From an uncultured Collinsella sp. (GTDB taxonomy: Bacteria > Actinomycetota > Coriobacteriia > Coriobacteriales > Coriobacteriaceae): DNA of 33,519 bases. The stretch spans positions 1 through 33,519 of the forward strand of contig CAAETD010000155.1 of assembly GCA_900758885.1 (NCBI GenBank), written 5' to 3'. This document shows, piece after piece, positions 7,242-15,764 of this stretch; positions within the stretch are counted from its first letter, which is position 1; each line of letters begins with the position of its first letter. The notes beneath the pieces were generated by a model. That model did no database searches. It had not been told where the DNA came from and saw nothing but the letters and a program-made list of their open reading frames with translations. The position numbers and the translations under genes were made by a program.

Positions 7242-8369
7242 ATGATCAATCGCAAGGCCATCGGTTATATCACCGCTAACTACTCTTCGACTTACGGCAG
7301 CGTGCTGCTCAAGGATCGCCCAATCGCGTCCGTCCCGTTTTTGGGCCGCTACCGCCTGATCGACTTCCCGCTGTCCAACATGATGAATGCCGGCATTAAG
7401 ACCGTCGGCGTCGTCATGCCGGGTAACTACCGCTCGCTGATCGACCACGTGGGCTCTGGCAAGGACTGGGGCCTGGACCGCAAGAAGGGCGGCCTGTTCA
7501 TGGTGCCCGGCAACGCGTATGGCACCACCAAGGGCGGCATGCGCTTTCTGCTGCGCGACATCATCTCCAACAAGACGCTGTTCCAGCGCTCGGACAAGCC
7601 CTATGTCGTGATGATGGGCACCAACATCATCTTTAACATGGACCTCAACACCATCATCGATGCGCACGAGAACTCCGGCGCCCAGATGACCGTGGTGTAC
7701 TGCAAGGCCACGCGCAACGTCGATGACGAGACCAAGCTGCAGATCAACGAGAACGGCCGCCTGACGGGCGTGAGCGCCGGCGTCGTGTACGGCGACAACG
7801 CCTCTATGGACTGCTGCATCGTCAACCGCGAGACGCTGCTCGAGATCATCGACCACTACCAGGCCGCCGATTATCTGGACCTGCTCGAGGCACTCCAGGG
7901 CGACTTTGGCAACATTGACGTGTGCAGCTACGAGTACAAGGGCGAGGTCGTGGGCGTGTTTAGCGAGAAGTCGCTGTATCGCCGCAGCATGGACCTGCTC
8001 GACCAGACCGTGGCCGACCAGCTCTTTGACCCCGAGCGTCCGATTCTGACCAAGGCCCACGACGTGCCGCCTTCGCGCTACGCAACCGGCAGCCACGCCT
8101 GCAACTCGATCATCTCGGCCGGCTGCATCATCAAGGGCACCGTGCGCAACTCGATTCTGTCGCGCGGCGTCGTGGTCGAGGAAGGCGCCTCGGTGACCAA
8201 CTCGATCATCAACCAGAGCTGCATCATCAAGAGCGGCGCCCGCGTTGAGAACGCCATCCTGGACAAGAACAACGTGGTTCCCACCAACACCGAACTACGC
8301 GGCACGCCCGAGAACATCCTGGTGCTGGGCAAGGCTCCGTTAACTTCCGATACCACCATCGTACGTTAA
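7242..8369 (+). CDS. glgD: GlgD, non-catalytic paralogue of ADP-glucose pyrophosphorylase
   Basis: 375 residues, homologous to GlgC along its length (RLIDFPLSNMMNAGI, VGSGKDWGLDRKKGG, C-terminal hexapeptide repeats). The N-terminus reads INRKAIGYITANYSS where GlgC has the Gly-rich ATP loop, so the catalytic loop is missing. In Firmicutes GlgD binds GlgC and raises its activity; the same role is expected here. Start: ATG at 7242 follows a GGGGGA ribosome binding site by eight bases; an in-frame ATG at 7203 inside glgC has no such site. The gene follows glgC almost without a gap, and a 12-bp-stem hairpin separates it from glgA. Confidence 0.94.
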   Translation: MINRKAIGYITANYSSTYGSVLLKDRPIASVPFLGRYRLIDFPLSNMMNAGIKTVGVVMPGNYRSLIDHVGSGKDWGLDRKKGGLFMVPGNAYGTTKGGMRFLLRDIISNKTLFQRSDKPYVVMMGTNIIFNMDLNTIIDAHENSGAQMTVVYCKATRNVDDETKLQINENGRLTGVSAGVVYGDNASMDCCIVNRETLLEIIDHYQAADYLDLLEALQGDFGNIDVCSYEYKGEVVGVFSEKSLYRRSMDLLDQTVADQLFDPERPILTKAHDVPPSRYATGSHACNSIISAGCIIKGTVRNSILSRGVVVEEGASVTNSIINQSCIIKSGARVENAILDKNNVVPTNTELRGTPENILVLGKAPLTSDTTIVR

Positions 8370-8400
8370 CGTTGGCACCGCAACATCGCTCGTAACATGT

Positions 8401-8436
8401 AGAATAGCCGCCCGGTTCGCGCCTGGCGGCTATTCT
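8401..8436 (+). other. Intercistronic hairpin without U-run, glgD-glgA
   Basis: AGAATAGCCGCC (8401-8412) and GGCGGCTATTCT (8425-8436) are an exact 12-bp inverted repeat around a 12-base loop, ending 23 bases before the glgA start. CGAATAACAAC follows, so there is no U-run. It could be a partial terminator, a processing site or a stabiliser that sets the dose of glgA relative to glgCD. Confidence 0.6.
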
Positions 8437-8459
8437 CGAATAACAACATGGGAGACAAT

Positions 8460-10784
8460 ATGGCTGATTCCAGCAAAAAGATGCAGATCGTGTTTGCCTC
8501 GGCCGAGTGCGCGCCGTTTGTAAAGACCGGTGGCCTGGGCGACGTGGCGGGTTCGCTGCCTGCGGCGCTTGTGCGCGCCGGCGCCGAAGTCATCGTGATG
8601 GTGCCCAAGTACGCCACCATTAAGGACGAGTACAAGGCGCAGATGGAGCACTTCTCCGACTTTTACGTGAGCCTGGGCTGGCGCAACGAGTACTGCGGGC
8701 TCGAGAAGCTCGAGCACGACGGCGTCACCTATATGTTCATCGACAACGAGCGCTACTTTGCGCGCGACTATCCGTACGGCTTCTTTGACGACGGCGAGCG
8801 CTTTGCGTTCTTCTCCAAGGCCATCACCGAGAGCCTGCAGCACTTGCCCGAAGGCTTTGAGTGCGACATCCTGCACTGCAACGACTGGCAAACGGCACTG
8901 GCGCCTGTGTTCTTGCGCGAGTTCTACCAGGGCTTACCGCTGTATGACCGCGTAAAGACCGTGTTCTCGATCCACAACGTGGCGTTCCAGGGCCAGTTTA
9001 GCGACACCGTGATGGAGGACATCCTGGGTGTGGCGCATATTCCGGCGGCCGCCTCGCAGCTGCGTTGCGACGCCTGCAGCATCAACTACATGCTGGGCGC
9101 CCTGCGCTATGCCGATGCCATCACTACGGTAAGCCCCACCTATGCCAACGAGATCCAGACGCCCGAGTTTGGCGAGGGCCTGGACGGCGTTCTGCGCGAG
9201 CGTTCGTACGCGCTGCAGGGCATCCTCAATGGCATCGACGTCGCGGGCTTTGACCCGGCGACCGACAAGCGCATTGCCGCCAACTACACCGTCGAGGACC
9301 GTTCTGGAAAGGCCGTGTGCAAGGCCAAGCTGCAGGAAGAGCTGGGGCTCGAGGTTCGCGACGACCGTCCGCTTATGGTGATGGTCACGCGCCTGACGCG
9401 CCAGAAGGGCATGGACCTGGTCATGTACGCGCTCGACCGCATCCTGTCCGGCGGCGTTCAGGTGGCCGTGCTGGGCACCGGCGACCGCGACTACGAGGAC
9501 GGTCTGCGCTACTTCCAGGACAAGTACCCCGGCACCATGGCCGCGCGCATCGAGTTTGACCCCGCGCTGTCGCAGCGCATGTACGCTGCCGCCGATATGT
9601 TCCTGATGCCTTCGAAGTTTGAGCCCTGCGGCCTGTCGCAGATCATCGCCATGCGCTACGGCACCCTGCCCATCGTGCGCGAGACCGGTGGCCTGAAGGA
9701 CACCGTGCAGCCGTACAACGAGTTTACCGGCGAGGGCACGGGCTTCTCGTTTACCAACTTTAACGGCGATGAGATGGGCGACGCCGTGTTCCGTGCGGCA
9801 CGCCTGTTCTGGGACAACCGCGATGCCTGGAACAAGCTGGTTACGCAGGCCATGAGCCAGGACTTTAGCTGGACGCGCTCGGCCGACAAGTATCTGGACC
9901 TGTACTTCTTTATGCACCCGGAGATTGAGAGGCCGACGGCTGTTGTCGACGAGCCTGAGGCTGCAGCTGAGCCGGTGACCGTTGAGGAGCCCAAGGCCGA
10001 GGAGAAGCCGGTTGAGGCTGAGCCCGCAAAGGCCGAGCCTGAGGTGAAGGCTGAGGTTGCTCCTGAGGCAGAGACCGAGGTCAAGCCCGCTGCAAAGCCC
10101 GCAGCTAAGAAGACCACGACTCGCAAGACGACGGCCAAGAAGGCTACGACAACCAAGACTGCCGCCACCAAGACCGCCGCAGCAAAGACGACTGCTGCCA
10201 AGGCAACGACCACGCGCAAGCGCACGACCGCCGCTGCCAAGAAGGCCGCAGAAGCCGAGGCTGCTCCCGTGGTAAAGGCCGAGGTCGCTGATGCCAAGCC
10301 GGCCGCCAAGGCTCCGGTAAAGACCGCTGCCAAGAAGACGACCACGACCAAGACCACGACCGCCAAGAAGGCCACGGCTACGAAGTCGACAACGACCAAG
10401 GCCGCTGCGACGAAGGCTGCTACGAAGACCACTACGAAGGCTGCCGCAAAGCCCGCCGTCAAGGTCGAGGAGGCGGGTGCCGAGCCCAAGGCCGAGGCAA
10501 AGCCGGCCGCCAAGACCACCACGCGCAAGCGCGCTACGACGACGGCCAAAAAGGCCACGACCAAGGCCGCTGCTCCCAAGGCAGAGGCTACGGCCGAGGA
10601 CAAGCCCGCAGTAAAGGCCGAGCCGGCACCGAAGGCCGCTGAGGTCAAGACCGCTCCGAAGGCTACTGCAAAGTCCGAGCCCGCCAAGGAGAGCCCGGTC
10701 TCCCCCGCCGCTCCGGCAGAGAAAAAGGCTCCGTCCAAGAAGACGTCCGTCCGCAAGGCCACGGCCACCCGCAAGCGCCGCTAG
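8460..10784 (+). CDS. glgA: Glycogen synthase GlgA with ~285-residue charged, histone-H1-like tail
   Basis: Transfers glucose from ADP-glucose to the growing alpha-1,4 chain (GT5). The catalytic part is residues 1 to about 488: FVKTGGLGDVAGSLP near the start, a HCNDWQTALAP block, and the C-terminal FEPCGLSQIIAMRYGTLPIV followed by RETGGLKDTV. Bacterial GlgA is usually about 480 residues; this one is 774. The extra part opens with a Glu/Pro/Ala-rich acidic segment (about 495-535). It then becomes Lys/Thr/Ala-rich with many KKTTT, AKKAT and TTRKR units and ends in TRKRR. Start: ATG at 8460 follows GGAG by five bases; an in-frame ATG at 8448 overlaps that site. Last gene before a strong terminator. 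The tail has no recognised enzymatic domain; its function is unknown. Confidence 0.95.
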   Translation: MADSSKKMQIVFASAECAPFVKTGGLGDVAGSLPAALVRAGAEVIVMVPKYATIKDEYKAQMEHFSDFYVSLGWRNEYCGLEKLEHDGVTYMFIDNERYFARDYPYGFFDDGERFAFFSKAITESLQHLPEGFECDILHCNDWQTALAPVFLREFYQGLPLYDRVKTVFSIHNVAFQGQFSDTVMEDILGVAHIPAAASQLRCDACSINYMLGALRYADAITTVSPTYANEIQTPEFGEGLDGVLRERSYALQGILNGIDVAGFDPATDKRIAANYTVEDRSGKAVCKAKLQEELGLEVRDDRPLMVMVTRLTRQKGMDLVMYALDRILSGGVQVAVLGTGDRDYEDGLRYFQDKYPGTMAARIEFDPALSQRMYAAADMFLMPSKFEPCGLSQIIAMRYGTLPIVRETGGLKDTVQPYNEFTGEGTGFSFTNFNGDEMGDAVFRAARLFWDNRDAWNKLVTQAMSQDFSWTRSADKYLDLYFFMHPEIERPTAVVDEPEAAAEPVTVEEPKAEEKPVEAEPAKAEPEVKAEVAPEAETEVKPAAKPAAKKTTTRKTTAKKATTTKTAATKTAAAKTTAAKATTTRKRTTAAAKKAAEAEAAPVVKAEVADAKPAAKAPVKTAAKKTTTTKTTTAKKATATKSTTTKAAATKAATKTTTKAAAKPAVKVEEAGAEPKAEAKPAAKTTTRKRATTTAKKATTKAAAPKAEATAEDKPAVKAEPAPKAAEVKTAPKATAKSEPAKESPVSPAAPAEKKAPSKKTSVRKATATRKRR

Positions 10785-10820
10785 CCCACAGACGATCCAA
10801 AACCTAATCAAACCCTATGT

Positions 10821-10850
10821 AAGGGGCGCTCCAACCGGGCGCCCCTTCTC
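10821..10850 (+). terminator. Intrinsic terminator after glgA
   Basis: AAGGGGCGC (10821-10829) and GCGCCCCTT (10839-10847) form an exact nine-bp stem around nine bases, followed by the U-containing CTCTGTTG. It lies 36 bases after the glgA stop and marks the end of the glg operon. Confidence 0.8.
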
Positions 10851-10860
10851 TGTTGATAGT

Positions 10861-10905
10861 TGGTAAAACGATTTTCTAGGACAACCGTTCGCCGATGGTA
10901 AACGG
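10861..10905 (+). promoter_or_regulatory. TGGTAAAA half-sites before the amylase/glucanotransferase gene
   Basis: TGGTAAAACG (10861-10870) and TGGTAAACGG (10896-10905) are direct copies of the half-site found before glgB (TGGTAAAACT at 955). A candidate -10 element TATACT lies at 10936-10941, about 30 bases further on; no good -35 element was found for it. TGTTGT (10907-10912) and ACAACA (10928-10933) form another short inverted repeat. One regulator acting on both promoters is the simplest reading. Confidence 0.45.
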
Positions 10906-11002
10906 ATGTTGTTTATACAGCCTGTGTACAACAGATATACTTACATCCTGTGCGTAAAGCCCATGGCCCGCAGGCCGTGATTCTATTGAACTGGACCGTA
11001 CT

Positions 11003-14000
11003 ATGAGATTGATACACAACAGCCGTCTGCCGCAGTTTCGCACTCCGTTTGGCGCTGTGACCACTGGAACTTCCGTTTCCCTCTCGGTGATTTTGGAGGA
11101 TGCCGACCCCAACCAGGCAACGCTTACGCTGCGCACCTGGGTCGATGAGATCGGTGAGTCTCGGTATCCCATGACGCACGAGGGCGACGGCATCTTTACC
11201 GTCGAGCTGGAGTGCGCCGAGCCCTGTCTTATCTGGTACAGTTTTATCTGCAATATCGAGGGCCAGCCCGAGGTTCGCCTGGGCGCACCGCAGGGCCGCA
11301 CCGGCGGCGAAGGCATAACCTACGATTACGCCGAGGTGCCGTCATTCCAGGTCACCGTCTACAAACACCGCGAAGTTCGACCCGAGTGGTACGAGCGCGG
11401 AATGGTCTACCAGATCTTCCCCGATCGCTATGCCCGCGACGAGCACTGGCGCGAGCGCACGCTGGCCGAGGTCGAAAAACCGCGCAACGGAATCCAGCGC
11501 CGGATGGTCGAGGACTGGAACGAGCCGCCTGTGTACGAGCGCGCCGAGGACGGCTCCATCAAGACCTGGGACTTCTACGGCGGATCGCTCAAGGGTATCC
11601 AGGAAGACCTGCCTCGAATCGCCGAGCTGGGCTTTACAGCCATCTACCTCAACCCCATTTTTGAAGCCGCGAGCAACCACCGCTACGACACCGCCGATTA
11701 CACCAAGATCGATCCGATTCTGGGCACCGAGCAGGACTTTACTGAGCTGTGCGAGGCAGCCGAGAAGCTAGGCATTTCCATCATTTTGGACGGTGTGTTC
11801 AACCACACGGGCGACGATTCGATCTACTTCAACCGCTACGGCAACTACCCCGGCGTGGGCGCGTGGCAGAGCAAGGATTCGCCGTGGCGCGATGCGTTTT
11901 ATTTCCATGAGGACGGCTCGTACGACTGCTGGTGGGGCGTGGGCAATATGCCCGCCATCAATGAGAGCTCCGAGCTGGTACGCGAGCGGCTCCTGGGCAA
12001 GGACGGCGTGATTCGCAAATGGCTGCGCGCTGGCGCCCATGGCTGGCGTCTGGACGTGGCCGACGAGCTTTCCGACGACTTCTTGGCCGAGATCAAAAAG
12101 GCCGTACTTGCCGAAAAGCCTGACGCACTGTTGCTCGGCGAAGTCTGGGAAGACGCTTCCAACAAGATTAGCTACGGTCATCTGCGCCGCTACCTGCAGG
12201 GCTCCGAGCTTGACTCTGCTATGGATTACCCCTTCCGCGACATGGTCATTGGCTTTTTGATGGGCTACAAGAACGCCTATCAGGCTGCCGAGGATATCGA
12301 GACCCTGCGCGAGAACTACCCGCGCGAGGCATTATCCTGCGCGCTCAATCTGCTGTCGAGCCACGACCGCCCGCGCATTATCTCGGTGCTCGGCGGTGGC
12401 CCCGACGAGTCGCAGCTGCCCGAGAGCGAGCGCAGCAAATGGCGCCTGGACGAGAACTCCATGGGCCTGGCCAAGAGCCGCTTTTGGCTGGCGACGCTCA
12501 TGCAGATGACGTTCCCGGGCGTTCCCTCAATCTATTACGGTGACGAGTACGGCTTGGAGGGTCTCACCGATCCGGGCAATCGCCGCACCATGCCGACCAA
12601 GGAAAACCTGCACGACTTCGATACGTTCGCGATCGTCAAGAATGCCTCGGCCGTGCGCCGCGCGCTGCCGTTTATGATCGATGGCGAGATCAAGGCCTTC
12701 GCGCTCAATGACGAGGTACTTGCCTACAACCGTACGGGCAAGGATGGCGAGTCCGCGACCGTCATCATCAACCGCAGCCTCCGCAATTCGCACCGCGTGA
12801 CGATTCCGGCGCTCGACGAATGCGCGAGCGATGTTATTAGCGGTCACGAGTGCGAGATCCACAACGGTACGGTCACGCTCGACCTGTACCCACTGGGTTC
12901 GTCGATCATCTATCACCACGCCGAGCAGCGCCTGCAGGAGCCGCTCGATCACGGTGCGGGTGTTGTGTGCCATATCACATCGGTGCCGACCGACGACGGC
13001 AAACCCGGTACGATCGGTGCACCCACGCGTCGCTTTATCGACCATCTGGCCGCCATGGGCATGCGCTACTGGCAGGTTCTTCCCGTCAACCCCACGGACT
13101 TCTTCCGCTCCCCTTACGCCGGTCCTTCGGCCTTTGCAGGCAATATCGACCTCCTACCCGAGAGCCACGAGGAGCTGGCAGCCGACTTTGAGACCTGGAA
13201 GGCCCGCGGCGGCGAGGATGCTGACCCGCTGTACACCGCGTTTAAGCATCGCAATGCCGATTGGCTCGAGAAATACTGCGTCTATATGGCCGTCAAAAAG
13301 TACTTTGAGGGCGAGTCGCGCCACGATTGGCCGGCAGATGTCGCGCGCTACAACGAGCATCTGATCGACGACAAGCGCTTCCACAACGAGGCCGAGCTTC
13401 AGGCGTACATGCAGTACCGCTTTGACTTGGCTTGGTGCGAGCTCATGAACTATGCGCACAAGAAGGGCATCGAGGTTATCGGCGATATTCCTATGTACGT
13501 GTCGGACGATTCGGCAGACGCGTGGAGCGAACCTGAGAACTTCTGGCTGTCCGATACCGGCAAGGCAATCGAGATTTCCGGCGCGCCGCCCGACAACTTT
13601 GCGCCCGAGGGCCAGGTGTGGGGCAACCCGACGTTCCGCTGGGACCACATGAAGCAGAACGGCTATAGCTGGTGGATGGATCGCCTGCGTCGTGCGTTTT
13701 CGCTCTACGACCGCGTGCGCCTGGATCACTTCCTGGGATTCCACAGTTACTTTAGTATCCCCGCAGGCAAGGCTTGCGCCGAAGGTCGCTGGTTGGCGGG
13801 ACCGGGCAAGGACCTGTTCCAGACCGCTTATGACGAGCTGGGTCCGCTCAACTTTATCGCTGAGGACTTGGGCTATCTGACGCCCGGTGTTCGCGCCATG
13901 GCATCGACCTGCGGTTTCCCCGGCATGGACGTGCTGGAGTTTAGCGACTACGACGTTCGTTGCGGTGTGCATCCCACGCCCGGCAAGATTCTGTACACCT

Positions 14001-14299
14001 CGACGCACGACACGTCGACGCTCGCCGGCTGGTGTACGCGTTCTTTTGCGGGCGGCGATGAACCGAGCGGTGTTGAGGTGGCGGCCAAGCTGATGAGCGA
14101 CGCACTGGCAAGCGACGCTCCCCTGGTGATGATGCCGCTGCAGGACGTGCTGGGGCTGGGCGACGACGCACGCATGAACGTGCCGGGCGTGGCCACGGGC
14201 AACTGGACCTGGCAGGCTGACGAGGCGGACATTGCAGCCGCCGAGGGCAAAACCGCGCGGCTCCTGCGCAACAACCATAGATTCTGGGGCGAAGCGTGA
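11003..14299 (+). CDS. malQ: Fused GH13 alpha-amylase/neopullulanase-like enzyme and GH77 4-alpha-glucanotransferase
   Basis: A 1098-residue two-enzyme protein. The N-terminal ~120 residues look like a beta-sandwich carbohydrate module. A GH13 barrel follows with FYGGSLKGIQEDLPRIAELG, nucleophile Asp351 (WRLDVADEL), acid/base Glu380 (LLGEVWED) and Asp455 (SSHDRPR), resembling cyclomaltodextrinase or neopullulanase. From about residue 650 a full amylomaltase domain begins (GAGVVCHITSVPTDDG, MRYWQVLPVNPTD), with nucleophile Asp908 (RVRLDHFLGF), acid/base Glu954 (FIAEDLGY) and Asp1003 (TSTHDTS). Both active sites look intact and there is one uninterrupted reading frame. Expected role: hydrolysis and disproportionation of malto-oligosaccharides in the cytoplasm, since no signal peptide is visible. 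The symbol applies to the C-terminal domain. The ribosome binding site before ATG 11003 is weak. Confidence 0.9.
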   Translation: MRLIHNSRLPQFRTPFGAVTTGTSVSLSVILEDADPNQATLTLRTWVDEIGESRYPMTHEGDGIFTVELECAEPCLIWYSFICNIEGQPEVRLGAPQGRTGGEGITYDYAEVPSFQVTVYKHREVRPEWYERGMVYQIFPDRYARDEHWRERTLAEVEKPRNGIQRRMVEDWNEPPVYERAEDGSIKTWDFYGGSLKGIQEDLPRIAELGFTAIYLNPIFEAASNHRYDTADYTKIDPILGTEQDFTELCEAAEKLGISIILDGVFNHTGDDSIYFNRYGNYPGVGAWQSKDSPWRDAFYFHEDGSYDCWWGVGNMPAINESSELVRERLLGKDGVIRKWLRAGAHGWRLDVADELSDDFLAEIKKAVLAEKPDALLLGEVWEDASNKISYGHLRRYLQGSELDSAMDYPFRDMVIGFLMGYKNAYQAAEDIETLRENYPREALSCALNLLSSHDRPRIISVLGGGPDESQLPESERSKWRLDENSMGLAKSRFWLATLMQMTFPGVPSIYYGDEYGLEGLTDPGNRRTMPTKENLHDFDTFAIVKNASAVRRALPFMIDGEIKAFALNDEVLAYNRTGKDGESATVIINRSLRNSHRVTIPALDECASDVISGHECEIHNGTVTLDLYPLGSSIIYHHAEQRLQEPLDHGAGVVCHITSVPTDDGKPGTIGAPTRRFIDHLAAMGMRYWQVLPVNPTDFFRSPYAGPSAFAGNIDLLPESHEELAADFETWKARGGEDADPLYTAFKHRNADWLEKYCVYMAVKKYFEGESRHDWPADVARYNEHLIDDKRFHNEAELQAYMQYRFDLAWCELMNYAHKKGIEVIGDIPMYVSDDSADAWSEPENFWLSDTGKAIEISGAPPDNFAPEGQVWGNPTFRWDHMKQNGYSWWMDRLRRAFSLYDRVRLDHFLGFHSYFSIPAGKACAEGRWLAGPGKDLFQTAYDELGPLNFIAEDLGYLTPGVRAMASTCGFPGMDVLEFSDYDVRCGVHPTPGKILYTSTHDTSTLAGWCTRSFAGGDEPSGVEVAAKLMSDALASDAPLVMMPLQDVLGLGDDARMNVPGVATGNWTWQADEADIAAAEGKTARLLRNNHRFWGEA

Positions 14300-14343
14300 T
14301 AAAACCCCCGATATAGGGTACAGTTACAGACGTTTGAATTTTT

Positions 14344-14368
14344 GCGGGCAGAGTAATCTGCCCGCTTT
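14344..14368 (+). terminator. Weak terminator-like hairpin before the FmdB gene
   Basis: GCGGGCA (14344-14350) and TGCCCGC (14359-14365) pair around eight bases and are followed by TTTGTG. It lies between the fusion gene and the zinc-ribbon gene and could terminate the former or act as an attenuator. Confidence 0.5.
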
Positions 14369-14388
14369 GTGCTGAAAAGGAAGTATTT

Positions 14389-14625
14389 ATGGCGCGCTAC
14401 GATTACAAGTGCTCGAGCTGCGGCAACGTGTTTGAGGTTGAGCATCCCATGTCCGAGACCCCCGAGGTCGTGTGCCCCAGCTGCGGTGCCCCGGCGGCCA
14501 AGACGTTCTCAGCCAGCGGCATTAAGTTCGACGGCAGCGGTTTCTACAACACCGACCAGCGCAGTGGCGGCTCCAGCACCAGCGCCACCAGCGGCTGTTG
14601 CGCCAACTGCCCGCATAACCACTAG
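14389..14625 (+). CDS. FmdB-family small zinc-ribbon protein
   Basis: A 78-residue protein. It opens with the FmdB pattern MARYDYKCSSCGNVFEV, giving CxxC at residues 8-11, and has a second CxxC (VVCPSCGAP) about 20 residues on; together they should bind one zinc ion. SGIKFDGSGFYNTDQ is also typical of the family. The rest is Ser/Gly-rich and ends CCANCPHNH, which may hold metal too. The start ATG follows AAAAGGAAG. FmdB was named as a putative regulator of formamidase genes, but the role of these proteins is not established. It appears to be its own unit between two hairpins. Confidence 0.85.
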   Translation: MARYDYKCSSCGNVFEVEHPMSETPEVVCPSCGAPAAKTFSASGIKFDGSGFYNTDQRSGGSSTSATSGCCANCPHNH

Positions 14626-14629
14626 TGAC

Positions 14630-14670
14630 AAGCGGCCCCGCAATCAAGCCCGATCGCGGGGCCGCTTCTT
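14630..14670 (+). terminator. Terminator after the FmdB gene
   Basis: AAGCGGCCCCGC (14630-14641) and GCGGGGCCGCTT (14656-14667) form an exact 12-bp stem around 14 bases, followed by CTTTG. It starts just after the stop codon. The facing AT-rich gene ends at 14712 on the other strand. Confidence 0.8.
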
Positions 14671-14711
14671 TGCGCTATGGGTCGATAATTATTTTTAAAA
14701 ATTAGTATATT

Positions 14712-15647
14712 TTAGAATCCGCCCATACCGGCAGCATAAGGATCGTCACAGGTACCATCGCTATACCAATGAGTAGATCCGATATAGTTACCAGCTGCAT
14801 CATATTGATCTAATTGACGAATGACATACTTACCACCACTATTATTGGAAGAAGAAATACTGCTAGAAGATCCACCAGAATTATTATTAGAATAGTTACT
14901 ACCGGTAGAATAACTATTCTGCTGAGAAGTCTGCTGTTGAGCTTGTGCTGTTACTTCCTCTTGAGCCTTCGCTTCAGCTTTTGCCTTATTTACATCATCA
15001 ATACGAGATTGATAACGACTGATCTGTTCATTGATTTGATCGATGAATTTTTTAGAATCCTTTTTGGCATCTTCAAAAATAAGCTTCTGATTATCTTTAT
15101 TAGAAATATCATTAAGAAGACCATTGAGGCTATTAATATGCTGCTGGAGAGAGTCAGTATCTTCAGTAGAATTTACATCAAAATTAACATGGTCAGTTAC
15201 AGAAGTATTCCACTCATCATTTTGAGCATTACGACAGTCTTTAATAATGGAATCGTATTTATTGAGCAACTTCGTCCAATCAGGGGAAGTGCCATCCGCA
15301 TACTTAAAACTGTCATTAGAGATTTCTTTATTCAAAATCTCTTTATAATTTTGAGCATTTTTAATGGTATCAAGACGTTGCTCAAAAGTTAGTAACCCAG
15401 GATCAGCCTTAAAGGCAGCAACACTATCGCTAGCCTTTGAATACAAAACTTCAACCTGCTGATTATGTTCACTACATGCTTGTTTGTAATTGTAACCAGC
15501 ATAACCACCGACACAACCAACAATGAGCAGAGCAACAATACCGGCACCAATAATTACCCGCTTTTTAATCGAAGAATTCTCAACCTTTTCATTTTCCTGA
15601 GTATTATCTTCAGGATTGTCAATCTTGTCACTATTAAGATCGATCAT
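14712..15647 (-). CDS. AT-rich orphan: single-pass membrane protein with coiled coil
   Basis: 311 residues, not recognised. Residues 1-30 are polar and charged, 31-52 form a transmembrane helix (VIIGAGIVALLIVGCVGGYAG), and the remainder is probably outside the cell. Helical, charged sequence covers about 55-235, with a likely coiled coil near 190-235. A Ser/Asn/Gly/Gln-rich linker follows (about 235-275). The C-terminal module is rich in Tyr, Asp and Gly (QYDAAGNYIGSTHWYSDG). The start ATG follows GAGGGG by five bases. The gene is clearly AT-rich (I estimate below 40% G+C by eye) with A/T-ending codons, unlike all its neighbours, which points to recent transfer. It could be a cell-envelope or phage-related surface protein; no function is claimed. 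Confidence 0.85.
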   Translation of the reverse strand: MIDLNSDKIDNPEDNTQENEKVENSSIKKRVIIGAGIVALLIVGCVGGYAGYNYKQACSEHNQQVEVLYSKASDSVAAFKADPGLLTFEQRLDTIKNAQNYKEILNKEISNDSFKYADGTSPDWTKLLNKYDSIIKDCRNAQNDEWNTSVTDHVNFDVNSTEDTDSLQQHINSLNGLLNDISNKDNQKLIFEDAKKDSKKFIDQINEQISRYQSRIDDVNKAKAEAKAQEEVTAQAQQQTSQQNSYSTGSNYSNNNSGGSSSSISSSNNSGGKYVIRQLDQYDAAGNYIGSTHWYSDGTCDDPYAAGMGGF

Positions 15648-15764
15648 TTTAACCCCTCAATATTAAATCTGCGAGCGGTTCACGCATCCAGAAACTTACC
15701 AAACCCAACCGCTTACTTTCATAGCCGATTTATTAATCCCGGTCCCAGAAAAATCATCCTTATG

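Noticed and set aside
10057..10784. The GlgA tail as a CRISPR-like or tandem DNA repeat
   Set aside because: The repeat is at the amino-acid level with variable codons and no fixed unit or spacers, so it is coding low complexity.
8934..10811. A long open minus-strand frame opposite the GlgA tail
   Set aside because: Its Gly/Leu/Arg-rich sequence is the complement of the repetitive Lys/Thr/Ala codons; no ribosome binding site.
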